A stretch of 64,000 bases of DNA, from contig NZ_JHYO01000004.1 of NCBI RefSeq assembly GCF_000688235.1, forward strand, positions 124,001 through 188,000. Direction: 5' to 3'. This DNA is from Terasakiella pusilla DSM 6293 (GTDB taxonomy: Bacteria > Pseudomonadota > Alphaproteobacteria > Rhodospirillales > Terasakiellaceae). The notes under the pieces are model-generated. The model made no database searches. It saw only the letters and a list, made by a program, of their open reading frames with translations, and was not told the origin of the DNA. The position numbers and the translations under genes are program-made. How positions within the stretch are numbered: position 1 is the stretch's first letter; each line of letters opens with the position of its first letter. Shown in pieces: positions 16,383 through 25,718 of the stretch.

Positions 16383-17342
16383 TTAGGCGAAGGCGTCTTC
16401 CCATGATCCTTGGGTCGCGGCTTTGGAATATTCAGTCGCGCGGTTTTCAAAGAAGTTGGCATGTTCCACCGCATTCAGCATCGCATCTAGCCACGGCAGC
16501 GGGTTCTTTTCGATGTTATACTGTGGCTCCATCCCCAATTGTTCGAGACGGCGATCCCCGATGTAACGGATGTAGAGTTTGACATCTTCCGGGCTCATGC
16601 CTTCGATGGCGCCCATTTCAAAGCACAGGTCGATAAACGCATCTTCGTGATGGATGATGGTGGCGCAAGCCTCATACAGGCGCTTGTGCAGTTCTTCCAC
16701 ATCAATTTCCGGGTTTTCCGACAGGAAGGTGCGGTACAGTTTGACGATGGAGTTACAGTGCAGGGTTTCGTCGCGCACAGACCATGTGACGATCTGGCCC
16801 ATGCCCTTCATCTTATTCAGACGCGGGAAGTTGAGCAAAATTGCGAAGCTGGCAAACAGTTGCAGCCCTTCTGTGAAGGCCCCAAACACCGCCAAGGTGG
16901 TTGCGATGTCGATCTTTGTTTCCACACCGAACTGCTGCATGTAGTCGTATTTGTCTTTCATTTCCTTATATTTAAGGAAGGCCGCATATTCAGCTTCCGG
17001 GATACCGATGGTATCAAGAAGGTGAGAATAGGCCGCAATATGGATGGTTTCCATATTAGAGAAAGCCGCCAGCATCATCTGCACTTCGGTCGGTTGGAAG
17101 ACACGGGTGTAGTGACGCATGTAGCAGTTGTTGACTTCGATATCACTTTGGGTGAAGAAGCGGAAAATCTGTGTCAGCAGGTGACGTTCGGATTCTGTCA
17201 GGTTTTTGTGCCAGTCTTTGACGTCATCCGCCAGCGGCACTTCTTCCGGTAACCAGTGCACTTGTTGCTGGGTCAACCAGGCTTCGTAGCACCAGGGATA
17301 GCTGAAAGGTTTATAGACGGGGCTTGCGTCCAAAAGTGACAT
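16383..17342 (-). CDS. nrdB: Ribonucleoside-diphosphate reductase beta subunit (class I NrdB)
   Basis: 319 residues from ATG 17342 with GGAA 10 bases upstream. It holds the di-iron/tyrosyl radical cofactor used by NrdA to make deoxyribonucleotides. Seen: SDIEVNNCYMRH (first carboxylate ligand), SNMETIHIAAYSHLLD with the E-x-x-H iron ligands and the tyrosine four residues on that matches the radical site, and WSVRDETLHCNSIV with the late E and H ligands. Length is shorter than E. coli NrdB (376), typical of the branch found in alphaproteobacteria. It is separated from nrdA by a strong inverted repeat at 17395-17422. Confidence 0.94.
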   Translation of the reverse strand: MSLLDASPVYKPFSYPWCYEAWLTQQQVHWLPEEVPLADDVKDWHKNLTESERHLLTQIFRFFTQSDIEVNNCYMRHYTRVFQPTEVQMMLAAFSNMETIHIAAYSHLLDTIGIPEAEYAAFLKYKEMKDKYDYMQQFGVETKIDIATTLAVFGAFTEGLQLFASFAILLNFPRLNKMKGMGQIVTWSVRDETLHCNSIVKLYRTFLSENPEIDVEELHKRLYEACATIIHHEDAFIDLCFEMGAIEGMSPEDVKLYIRYIGDRRLEQLGMEPQYNIEKNPLPWLDAMLNAVEHANFFENRATEYSKAATQGSWEDAFA

Positions 17343-17394
17343 TGTACTTAGTTCCGTTTGTTTTCGCGCACTCGGCGGGAGACTCGTTAAAATG

Positions 17395-17422
17395 GTGCGC
17401 ACCCGGTTTAACAGGTGCGCAC
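17395..17422 (-). other. Inverted repeat of GGTGCGCAC between nrdA and nrdB
   Basis: Nine-base arms GTGCGCACC and GGTGCGCAC pair perfectly across a 10-base loop, and each arm contains the self-palindrome GTGCGCAC. It sits 8 bases beyond the nrdA stop. A weak T-rich stretch follows on the transcribed strand, so it may be a partial terminator or processing site tuning NrdA to NrdB ratio. Confidence 0.6.
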
Positions 17423-17429
17423 TTTTATC

Positions 17430-19301
17430 TTACTGACAGGCCAGACATTCTTCGTATTTGTCGGCGTCATTGGTGTTCATTGGCAGACGCGGATTGTCTG
17501 GCGTTGCCACTTTTTCCAGCAGTTGCTTCAGGCTATCCGGGACATGGTCCTTGGTGGCGACCACTTCGGCGCGCTGGATGGATTTGGAGCGACAGTAATA
17601 AAGGCTCTTAAGTCCGCGCTTCCACGCTTGGAAGTGGAGCTGATGCAAATCGCGTTTGTGTACGTTTGCGGGCAGGAACAGGTTGACCGATTGCGCCTGA
17701 TCGATAAACGGTGCGCGATCTGCTGCCAAATCCACAACCCAGATCTGATCCAGTTCAAACGAGGTTTTGAAGATGTCTTTTTCATCCTGAGACAAGAAAT
17801 CCAGATGCTGGACGGAGCCTTCATGAACGGTGATAGAGGTCCATGTGTCTTCGTCGTTTCTGCCATGGTCTTCCAGTACAGCCGCCAGATACGGGTTGCG
17901 CACGTTGAAGGAACCGGACAGGGTTTTGTGCATGTAGCTGTTGGCTGCAATCGGCTCGATCCCCGGGGAAGAACCGCCGCAGATGATGGAGATGGAAGCT
18001 GTCGGTGCAATGGCTGTCTTGCAGGAGAAACGGGCTTTGATGCCGTATTCTTCCGCATCCGGGCAGGAGCCACGCTCGTCCGCCAAAAGTTCGGACGCTT
18101 CGTCGGCTTTCTTTTGGATGTGAGCGAAGATGTTGCGGTTCCAAGCTTTTGCAAGCGCAGATTCAAACGGGACGCGGTTTTTCTGCAACAGGGAATGGAA
18201 GCCCATAACCCCCAGACCAACGCTACGTTCGCGCATGGCGGAATATTTGGCGCGTGCCATTTCGTCCGGTGCTTTGGCGATAAAGTCGTCCAAAACGTTA
18301 TCCAAGAAACGCAGGATATCTTCAATAAAGCGTGGGTTGTCTTTCCACGCTTCGTAGTTGGCAAGGTTAAGGGAAGACAGACAGCAAACGGCGGTACGCT
18401 CTTTCCCGTGATGGTCGATCCCTGTCGGCAGGGTGATCTCGGCACAGAGGTTGGAGGTCTTGACCGTCAGGCCCGCCAGCTTGTGATGTTCCGGCAGGGC
18501 TGTGTTGACGTGGTCAGAATAGATAATGTAAGGCTCACCCGTTTCGATACGGGCTGTGAGGATGCGAATCCACAGGGCGCGGGCTTTTACCGTGCGCATC
18601 ACCGTACCGTCATGCGGAGACAGCAGTTTCCAGTCCTCGTCACTTTCAACGGCGCGCATAAATTTGTCAGACAGCAGCACCCCATGGTGCAGGTTTGGTG
18701 TCTTACGGTTGGGATCCCCCCCTGTCGGGCGGCGCAGTTCGATAAATTCTTCCAGTTCCGGGTGGTGGTCCGGCAGATAGACAGCCGCAGACCCGCGACG
18801 CAAGGACCCTTGAGAAATCGCCAGTGTCATGGAATCCATCACGCGGATGAAGGGCACAACGCCGGATGTTTTACCCACACGACCGACTTGTTCCCCGATG
18901 GAACGCAGGTTGCCCCAGTAAGACCCGATACCGCCGCCTTTTGCAGCCAGCCAGACGTTTTCCGTCCACAGACCGACGATCCCGTCCAGACTGTCGTTTG
19001 CTTCGTTGAGGAAGCAGGAAATCGGCAAGCCACGTGTGGTGCCGCCGTTGGATAGAACGGGCGTTGAGGGCATAAACCAAAGGCGGCTCATGTAATCATA
19101 AATGCGCTGGGCATGGGCATCGTTATCACCATAGGCAGAAGCCACACGACCAAACAGGTCCTGATAGCTTTCTTCCGGCATGAGGTAACGATCTGCCAAC
19201 ACAGATTTGCCGAAGTCGGTCAGATGACTGTCGCGCGCATGATCCACATGGACCTGACAGCCCCCTTGTACCTGAACAACATCAAGCATACTCGATTCCA
19301 C
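17430..19301 (-). CDS. nrdA: Ribonucleoside-diphosphate reductase alpha subunit (class I NrdA)
   Basis: 623 residues from GTG 19301, which has GGAGG 8 bases upstream. The catalytic subunit reduces ribonucleotides by radical chemistry. Visible active-site elements: LPISCFLNEANDS (first redox cysteine), TSNLCAEITLP (catalytic N-x-C-x-E set written NLCAE), TAVCCLSSLNL (second redox cysteine), LYYCRS (radical-transfer tyrosine pair) and the C-terminal CLAC redox shuttle. The N-terminal ATP-cone of E. coli NrdA, about 100 residues, is absent, so allosteric activity control of that type is not expected. Two NrdR-box-like sites lie over the promoter at 19610-19658. Confidence 0.95.
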   Translation of the reverse strand: MESSMLDVVQVQGGCQVHVDHARDSHLTDFGKSVLADRYLMPEESYQDLFGRVASAYGDNDAHAQRIYDYMSRLWFMPSTPVLSNGGTTRGLPISCFLNEANDSLDGIVGLWTENVWLAAKGGGIGSYWGNLRSIGEQVGRVGKTSGVVPFIRVMDSMTLAISQGSLRRGSAAVYLPDHHPELEEFIELRRPTGGDPNRKTPNLHHGVLLSDKFMRAVESDEDWKLLSPHDGTVMRTVKARALWIRILTARIETGEPYIIYSDHVNTALPEHHKLAGLTVKTSNLCAEITLPTGIDHHGKERTAVCCLSSLNLANYEAWKDNPRFIEDILRFLDNVLDDFIAKAPDEMARAKYSAMRERSVGLGVMGFHSLLQKNRVPFESALAKAWNRNIFAHIQKKADEASELLADERGSCPDAEEYGIKARFSCKTAIAPTASISIICGGSSPGIEPIAANSYMHKTLSGSFNVRNPYLAAVLEDHGRNDEDTWTSITVHEGSVQHLDFLSQDEKDIFKTSFELDQIWVVDLAADRAPFIDQAQSVNLFLPANVHKRDLHQLHFQAWKRGLKSLYYCRSKSIQRAEVVATKDHVPDSLKQLLEKVATPDNPRLPMNTNDADKYEECLACQ

Positions 19302-19609
19302 TGTATTCGCCTCCGATTAGCGGTTCAAAAATAAAGATACGATACAGCCACTGCCTGACAGATGGTCTGGCATCCGGTTGTTCGTATCCCGTGTGTCAAA
19401 GGCGGGACATCCACCCATCCCGTTTTGATGTGTAAGCCTTTCACAAACAGACCAGATTCGCGTATCGACCGCCCACCCATATATATGGAGAAGACGGTCG
19501 CAATAACAAGCATAGTTTCCTAGTACTTGAGTATAGGTCAGCCTTGTAAAACCAGCAGATTTAAAGGGGTTGACCGTGTTTTGCGTGGCCTGATGCGCAA
19601 TGCATCGCA
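19302..19609 (-). other. Long untranslated leader of nrdA
   Basis: About 300 bases between the predicted transcription start and the nrdA GTG. It contains short open frames, none with convincing coding features, and several small dyads, for example TGCCAGACC/TGTCAGGCA near 19353-19373. I see no recognisable riboswitch. The length alone suggests post-transcriptional control. Confidence 0.4.
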
Positions 19610-19658
19610 CCCCTAGATATTGTGTATTGAGGGGGTGCCTGTCAACAAATTATAGTGT
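19610..19658 (-). promoter_or_regulatory. nrdA: nrdA promoter with paired NrdR boxes
   Basis: Two sites resemble the NrdR consensus ACACWATATATWGTGT: 19610-19625 (13 of 16) and 19643-19658 (12 of 16). Their starts are 33 bases apart, about three helical turns, the arrangement usual for NrdR. On the minus strand TTGACA (19645-19640) and CAATAT (19622-19617) form a promoter with a 17-base spacer; the downstream box covers the -10 and the other lies at the -35. NrdR repression of nrdAB is expected from the family. Confidence 0.75.
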
Positions 19659-19740
19659 GTTGAGGCAAAATTTTAAGCTTAAAAAAATTACGTATCTGAA
19701 ACAGTGCGCATTTTTCCTAGCGCTTTTCTTCTATACCACT

Positions 19741-21402
19741 TTAGGGTAGGTGGCTCATCGCGCGCTGGACCCCGATGGTGATGGTGTCCAAGATCTCTTC
19801 ACCCAGAAAAACGCCGTCTGATTCCTGACGGGCCTTTAGGCTGGCGACTTCGCTGAGAATGCCTAAAATTTCTTTCAGAATCTTGAGTTCAGATCCGATT
19901 GCCTTCTCCGCGCGGCGTTTTAACAGATTCTCAGATGCCTGCAACCGTTTTCCGACTTTGGAGGCATGAATTGTGTGATGAACATGAAAGTAGTCGCTTA
20001 TAGCGCGTTTGACAGTGTCCTTATCCGCCTGATCGGCGAGGGTGCGCAAGATAAGTTTGGCATGTTCCATGGGGCGGCGGCGCAGTTCGTCCATGGTCAA
20101 GGGAAGACGTTCGACAACAAAGTTTTGCGACATGCAGGCCGCTTGCAGCATGTTGATATCGAACGCGTTTTTACGCTGGAGCAGGGTGAGGATGACAAGG
20201 TCGAAAAAGATGTTGTCATAAAACTTATAAAGCCGTGACAGGTTGGCGATAACGGGGCCGACGTCCGGTTCTTCCTGTTGATCAACAATCTGGACGATAC
20301 AGTCATATTCTGTCTGAAATTGCTTTTCACTCAGTTGGATAACATAAGACAGAACGCTGAAGCTAAAGTGCTGCGACAGGTTGAAGACGCCTTTCGCTTC
20401 CAATGCCAGCCATTCTTTATGTATACGCAGCGCAAGGCTGTTGGGGGTTTTGGTCGTGGTGAGAGGAGGCGTCTTTTGGGTGTTTTTGTCTTTGAAGGAA
20501 AACACTTTTTTTAAGCTGGAGCCAATGCCGCTTTTTTCTTCTTTTTTCCCGCCGGTGATCAGGCGCTTTTCTTGCGGTAGGCTGGTTCCTTTGATGTCGG
20601 CTTTGGCAATTTCGCCAGACCAGTCATCAAAGGCAAGCGCTATAATTCCGTCGATGTCACGGTGGTAGGTCTCGCGATAGAGGGTAAGGATATCGTCGTC
20701 AGACTCATCCGGTGTGGTGTGGATGTATATTCGCCGCGACAGCAGGTCACGCTTTTCGTGCAGGAGGGCGTCAAGAGCATCGTGCAGGATGGGGGGGAAG
20801 TCCGGGGAAAGCAAAAAGAACACCGGGACACCGTCACAGTTGATTCCACTGAGGGTCACTGCCTTTTGATTGATTACCTTGACATGATCTCCGCGCAAAA
20901 AGGCCAGACGAGCTGACAGGCGTTTAAAGGCATAGTCCCGTAAAATCGCTTCTTCGCGCAGATAGGGGAAATCGGTGGATTGAGAAGGTGCGACTTGTGG
21001 TGCGGGGGCTGCTGGTGGCGGGCCGGGGGATGGCAGTGGGGCGGGAGTTGGCGCGGCTTTTGGCCCCGACTGGGTGCCCTCAAGGCGTTTGATGGTATTG
21101 CCAAGGGCGCTCTGTAATTCGAGGGCGCGCTTCTTGGCGAAGGCTGTAAATTCCTGATCCTTAAACGCGAGGCATTGTTCCAAAAAGGCGAGTGCCGTTT
21201 GCACGCGAACAAGCAAAGGGGCGGGGAGTTCGCCCTTTGTATGGTTGGTTAACTCGGACACGACAAGGGTTACAGCGCTATCGATTGTATGGATGAGCGT
21301 GTCTTTGTCTGTCCCCGTAGGGAGGTTGACCAAGTCAGCAAAGGCTGGATTACTGTCTGGTGCCGTCCCGGTCGGGTTATTCTTGGGCGGCGTAGCTTGC
21401 AT
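19741..21402 (-). CDS. Large uncharacterised cytoplasmic protein
   Basis: 553 residues from ATG 21402, which has AGGA 7 bases upstream; an in-frame ATG at 21417 lacks one. I do not recognise a family. Layout: disordered start, a helical section (about 30-105), a proline- and alanine-rich linker (about 110-140), a mixed alpha/beta section (about 145-275), a lysine-rich hinge (about 275-320) and a helical C-terminal half (about 325-553). There are no membrane helices, signal peptide, P-loop or obvious catalytic motif. It is divergent from the AsmA gene, and the nrdA promoter lies behind its stop. Confidence 0.7.
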   Translation of the reverse strand: MQATPPKNNPTGTAPDSNPAFADLVNLPTGTDKDTLIHTIDSAVTLVVSELTNHTKGELPAPLLVRVQTALAFLEQCLAFKDQEFTAFAKKRALELQSALGNTIKRLEGTQSGPKAAPTPAPLPSPGPPPAAPAPQVAPSQSTDFPYLREEAILRDYAFKRLSARLAFLRGDHVKVINQKAVTLSGINCDGVPVFFLLSPDFPPILHDALDALLHEKRDLLSRRIYIHTTPDESDDDILTLYRETYHRDIDGIIALAFDDWSGEIAKADIKGTSLPQEKRLITGGKKEEKSGIGSSLKKVFSFKDKNTQKTPPLTTTKTPNSLALRIHKEWLALEAKGVFNLSQHFSFSVLSYVIQLSEKQFQTEYDCIVQIVDQQEEPDVGPVIANLSRLYKFYDNIFFDLVILTLLQRKNAFDINMLQAACMSQNFVVERLPLTMDELRRRPMEHAKLILRTLADQADKDTVKRAISDYFHVHHTIHASKVGKRLQASENLLKRRAEKAIGSELKILKEILGILSEVASLKARQESDGVFLGEEILDTITIGVQRAMSHLP

Positions 21403-21668
21403 TATGTGGTCCTGCATACGTTGCCGGTTTTGTATTGGCGGTTGAATTTTCTGTTTTTAACGAATTAAGTTTACTTTATGGGCATTTATCAACCTAGGAT
21501 CAAGAGGTACCTATTATTTAGTTAGAGAAAATCAACATTCAATTTAAAAGAGTTTAGTATTTTGCTGTTTTTTTCTCAGTTAAATGATACTCAGGGGATT
21601 GGGGCTTGAAGATTAGTACTGCAAAGCTATTTCAGTTATTGTGCATATGTTAAGCGGGTGTAGAAAAC

Positions 21669-24600
21669 GTGAAGAAAATCCTTATCGGACTGGGTGTTTT
21701 TGTCGTTGTGGTTGTTACCGCGATTTTGGTGGTGCCCGGATTTATTGACTGGTCAGGGTATCGTGCGGAGATCGCGCAAAAAGTGAAGGCTGTCACCGGG
21801 CGTGATCTGGTTGTAGGCGGTGATATTGCCTTTAGCGTCTTACCCAGCCCGAAGTTGACTTTGGATGACATCCGTTTTGCCAATGCTGAAGGTGCCTCGT
21901 CTCAAGATATGGTGGAGATTCGCCAGCTTGATGTGCGGGTTGCATTGCTGCCGTTGTTGGCCGGGAATTTGCACGTTAACTCCATTCACATGATCGATCC
22001 GACGATTCGTCTTGAAATGTTGCCAAACGGAAAAGGTAACTGGGACGTCAGCCTGCCAGACGATAATGGCGAAACTCTCTCGGTCCCGCAACAGCGGACC
22101 GATCCTGCCTTTAGCGTTGGCCAATCTAACGACAATCCTGATCTGCCGATCCAGATTGATGACTTTATCATCGAAAATGGTCGTTTGATCTACAGTGATC
22201 CTGCCCAAGATGTGTATGAAGAAGTGTCCGAGCTGAACAGCAGGTTTGCCCTTGCAGGATTAAAAGGCCCTTATGAAGCGGCCGGTACGATGAAACTGCG
22301 CGGTATCCCTGTCGGCTTTGAAACGACGGTCGGGCAGATTGTACATGGACGTACGGCAAGCTTCGCCACCCAGATCAAATTTGCCCACGGTCAAACGGCG
22401 GGCTTTATCTCCGGGACAGTGGTTAATCTGGCGGACGGGCCGAAGATTAAGACCAAATTGGATGTGACTGGGGAAAGTCTGGCGGGGTTTGTCAGCGCTT
22501 TTGCTAAAACCGACACATTGCCCGGTGGCTTGGATCGACCGTTTAAAATCAGCGGTGATATCGCAGCGGGTAAAAACGGTATCTTGTTTGAAGGTGACGG
22601 GCTGGACCTGAACCTTGGGGAAGATCATGGACGCCTGAAGCTTGATGCCTCTTTGGGGGATGTAAATACGCTCAAGACCTCCCTGTCCTTTAAAAAGATC
22701 GATGGGGATATCTGGCTGACCAAAGCCCCTTATAAAGTAACAGAACCTGCCCCGTTGCCGCTGTTGATCACACCGACAAAACGGGCGAAGGCAACGCAGG
22801 CCAATCGTGTTTCGGCTTCCATCGGGCAGGGGCCTGCTGAAACAGGGGCTGCAAGTGCGGCATCTGTTGAGGGGAAGGCGGTACACATCCCGACGAACCT
22901 TGAAGCCACGATCAACCTGAATGTGGATGCGGTCCTGTTGAAAGGCGATTCCATTCGACAGGTGCAGGGCGCGATTTCTGTTTCTCAAGGGGAAGTGGCG
23001 CTGGAACAGCTTTCCGCTTTGTTACCGGGGGCGGGGGAATTGACCCTTGTCGGTGTCGCTGGTGAACGCAAAGGCACAGTCCAGTTTGACGGGTCAATGG
23101 AACTGAATATTACACATCTGCGCGGCCTGCTGCGGTGGGCCGAGGTGGAGACCAATGGGTTGCCCGCAGATCGTTTACAGCAGATCAGTCTGCAAACAAA
23201 TTTAAGCGCCACGCCGGACGCTTTGGCCATTCAGGGCCTGAGCGCCAAGATGGATGGCACAACCTTGAAAGGCGCTGCCAATATTGCCCTGCAGTCTCGC
23301 CCGTCCTTCGGGGCAAGCATCACTGTGGATCGCCTGAATTTGGATGCGTACCTTCCCGATGAACAGGCACCAGCCCAACAAGGGGCGGGAAGTGCGACGG
23401 GCGCAATCTCTTCGACGCCTCAGGCCGCCACTAAAACTGGCGCCGCCTTTGATCCGGTTGCTGCGCTTAAGGTGCTGGATGCGTTTGATGCCAATCTGGA
23501 TGTGCGTCTGGGGGAGTTAACCTATCAAAAGCGCACGATCAAAAATGCCGCGGTTGAAGCCACGGTCTATAATGGCGGACTGAATATCAAGAAAGCCAGT
23601 GTGGGCGATTTTGCAGGCGTGACCTTGGGTGTCAGTGGCAAGCTTGTCCGCACGGATAAGGGCGTACAGGCCGATAACCTGCATTTTAAAGCGTCAGGCA
23701 AAGACCTGTCCGGTGCGGCAAAAATCGCGGGCTTGTCGGATGCGTTGGATTGGCAGAAGGTCGGCGCGGTGGCTTTATCTGCGACGCTGAACAACAATGT
23801 GCTCGCCCCGCAAGTGGATGTTAGTCTGGATGCGTTGGGGGGCAGTGTTGTCCTGTCCGGTCAAGCGGATATTTTACCGTTGCCGAAGCTGGATGCCACA
23901 GTCAGTGCGCAGTTTGCCAGTTTGTCGCGCCTGACGGAGGGTCTGGGGTTGAGCTATCGCCCGACCGGTCCCGTAGGGCGGTTGGATGTTAATACGGACC
24001 TGATCTATACCCTGAATCAGGTGAATTTGAAAAATTTAACCGGCGTGATTGGTAAGACGGATCTGGGCGGGGAAGTGCTTTATAAAATGGGGGCGCGTCC
24101 TTATGCAGATGTTGCCCTGAACGTGGGTGATCTGATCCTTGATCCCTTGATGCCGGCAGAAGGTGGGCCGCAACAAAAGGCAACCAATGGTGCGGGCAGC
24201 GGTGCCAGCACGGGCGCGGGGTCAACCACGAAAAAGACGTCAGGGAAATGGTCGCGTGAACCGATTGATCTGACCGCCTTAAAGTCTATGGATGCGAAAA
24301 TCCGTGTGCAGGCGAAATCTGTTCGCAAGGATCAGATGGTTGCCAGCAATGTGGTGTTGGCAGCGGATTTAAAAGATGGCGTGTTGGACCTGTCCAAAGC
24401 GACGGCTGATCTTTTTGGCGGCAAGATCAATGCCACGTCTAAAGTGAGTGTGGGTGATCAGGCGCAGATTAATTTTGATCTGACCGGCACGGGCTTAAAA
24501 CTGTCACAGGCCCTGCGTCAATCGGGCAGTGGGACCAAAGCAGATGGCGGTGTGAGCCTCAGCGCAAAACTGGCGACCCAAGGCCGGAGTGAATGGGATT

Positions 24601-25271
24601 TTGTGTCGGGCTTGAACGGAAATGCAGCGCTTGATCTGACGCGTGTGTCCGTCGATTCCGGGGGGAAAGGTTCTCCCCTTCAAATCCTTAGCCTGTTGGC
24701 AGCTCTGTCGGGGAGCAATGCCAAGACGGGTCTGGCCGATGTGACGGTAAAGTCGGATATGGTTAATGGGGTTGCGACCCTGACGACCGCGCAATTAACC
24801 TCCACCATCGCCAATGGCGGCGCAAGCGGGACGGTTAATTTGCCTGACTGGATGGTTGATGTTTCAGGTAAGCTTAATCTGCAACAAAATGCCTTGGTGG
24901 GGTTGTTGGCCCAAAAAGCCAAGATGAAACAGGAATATCCGTTCTCTATTCGCGGTGCCATGGACGCACCGGATGTAAAACTGGATACGGGCGGTCTTTC
25001 CAGCGGCGGTGGTCTGGTGATCCCGCTGCCTGATAAGTTGGAAAAGAAAGGCGTGGGCAATGTGCTGCGTGGTTTGTTAGGGGCAGGTGGCATTAAAACT
25101 GAAGCCCCAACGGCGGCTCCGGCCCCCGCGCCGACAGAAGCGCCCGCCGTGTCCGGTGATGGCACTGTCGCGCCACCGCCACCACCGCCGGGTGGCTCAT
25201 CATCACAACCTGCGCCGTCTGCTGAAGAGCAGTTGATCCGTGGGATCGGTGATTTATTGAGAAAGAAATAA
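21669..25271 (+). CDS. AsmA family protein
   Basis: 1200 residues from GTG 21669; the upstream ribosome site is weak. One N-terminal membrane helix (about 4-25) anchors a very large periplasmic region. The start WSGYRAEIAQKVKAVTGRDLVVGGDI and SVLPSPKLTLDDIRFAN (about residues 33-75) is the classic AsmA/YhjG N-terminal block. Repetitive beta-rich segments follow, and the AsmA C-terminal block with LDLTRVSVDSGG lies near 980-1090. The last 90 residues are proline- and alanine-rich. AsmA-like proteins form hydrophobic grooves bridging inner and outer membranes for phospholipid transport. The space 21403-21668 is AT-rich, carries divergent promoters and no gene I can support. Confidence 0.85.
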   Translation: MKKILIGLGVFVVVVVTAILVVPGFIDWSGYRAEIAQKVKAVTGRDLVVGGDIAFSVLPSPKLTLDDIRFANAEGASSQDMVEIRQLDVRVALLPLLAGNLHVNSIHMIDPTIRLEMLPNGKGNWDVSLPDDNGETLSVPQQRTDPAFSVGQSNDNPDLPIQIDDFIIENGRLIYSDPAQDVYEEVSELNSRFALAGLKGPYEAAGTMKLRGIPVGFETTVGQIVHGRTASFATQIKFAHGQTAGFISGTVVNLADGPKIKTKLDVTGESLAGFVSAFAKTDTLPGGLDRPFKISGDIAAGKNGILFEGDGLDLNLGEDHGRLKLDASLGDVNTLKTSLSFKKIDGDIWLTKAPYKVTEPAPLPLLITPTKRAKATQANRVSASIGQGPAETGAASAASVEGKAVHIPTNLEATINLNVDAVLLKGDSIRQVQGAISVSQGEVALEQLSALLPGAGELTLVGVAGERKGTVQFDGSMELNITHLRGLLRWAEVETNGLPADRLQQISLQTNLSATPDALAIQGLSAKMDGTTLKGAANIALQSRPSFGASITVDRLNLDAYLPDEQAPAQQGAGSATGAISSTPQAATKTGAAFDPVAALKVLDAFDANLDVRLGELTYQKRTIKNAAVEATVYNGGLNIKKASVGDFAGVTLGVSGKLVRTDKGVQADNLHFKASGKDLSGAAKIAGLSDALDWQKVGAVALSATLNNNVLAPQVDVSLDALGGSVVLSGQADILPLPKLDATVSAQFASLSRLTEGLGLSYRPTGPVGRLDVNTDLIYTLNQVNLKNLTGVIGKTDLGGEVLYKMGARPYADVALNVGDLILDPLMPAEGGPQQKATNGAGSGASTGAGSTTKKTSGKWSREPIDLTALKSMDAKIRVQAKSVRKDQMVASNVVLAADLKDGVLDLSKATADLFGGKINATSKVSVGDQAQINFDLTGTGLKLSQALRQSGSGTKADGGVSLSAKLATQGRSEWDFVSGLNGNAALDLTRVSVDSGGKGSPLQILSLLAALSGSNAKTGLADVTVKSDMVNGVATLTTAQLTSTIANGGASGTVNLPDWMVDVSGKLNLQQNALVGLLAQKAKMKQEYPFSIRGAMDAPDVKLDTGGLSSGGGLVIPLPDKLEKKGVGNVLRGLLGAGGIKTEAPTAAPAPAPTEAPAVSGDGTVAPPPPPPGGSSSQPAPSAEEQLIRGIGDLLRKK

Positions 25272-25293
25272 AAGGGTAAAAGTGTGCGCCGTT

Positions 25294-25527
25294 TTAGAAG
25301 CGGCGCATATTTTCCAGAATAAAGACACGGATCGCACTGGACAGGTTGCCGGTGCGTTCTTTATCGATCTCGGTGATGAGCGCGTTCATGGAGATACCGC
25401 GGTCTTCCGCCAAGTCTTTCAGCGCATCCCAAAAGGCATTTTCCAGAGAAACACTCGTGCCGTGACCTGCGATGGTCACAGATCGTTTTCGAAGTGAAAG
25501 TTTTTCCGTCATTAGTGGTGCGCTCAT
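25294..25527 (-). CDS. Ribbon-helix-helix domain protein
   Basis: About 77 residues from ATG 25527; longer starts up to 25611 and a shorter one at 25512 are possible and none has a clearly better ribosome site. The core KRSVTIAGHGTSVSLENAFW then DALKDLAEDRGISMNALITEID and NLSSAIRVFILE is the small ribbon-helix-helix family common in alphaproteobacteria, resembling Arc/MetJ DNA-binding folds. Such proteins are often annotated as aryl-sulfate sulfotransferase by mistake. The target is unknown. Confidence 0.75.
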   Translation of the reverse strand: MSAPLMTEKLSLRKRSVTIAGHGTSVSLENAFWDALKDLAEDRGISMNALITEIDKERTGNLSSAIRVFILENMRRF

Positions 25528-25718
25528 TCCGCGTTGTTCCCAATAGATATTAACGGCTTCTGCACTCTGTGTCAGCATATCCTGAGGTATCCCTGTTTCC
25601 TGTTTCGTCAATGGTGACGGACGTTTTCTTTTTTCTTAACCCCATACTTAGGTCTTTCCTTGGTCGGGAACAAACGATAAGATTTCACCAAGTAGATGAA
25701 AATGATTCATGTGATTAA

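Noticed and set aside
17415-19055. Long open frame antisense to nrdA (about 546 codons)
   Set aside because: It is the complementary shadow of a strongly conserved gene; it has no ribosome site or protein-like composition.
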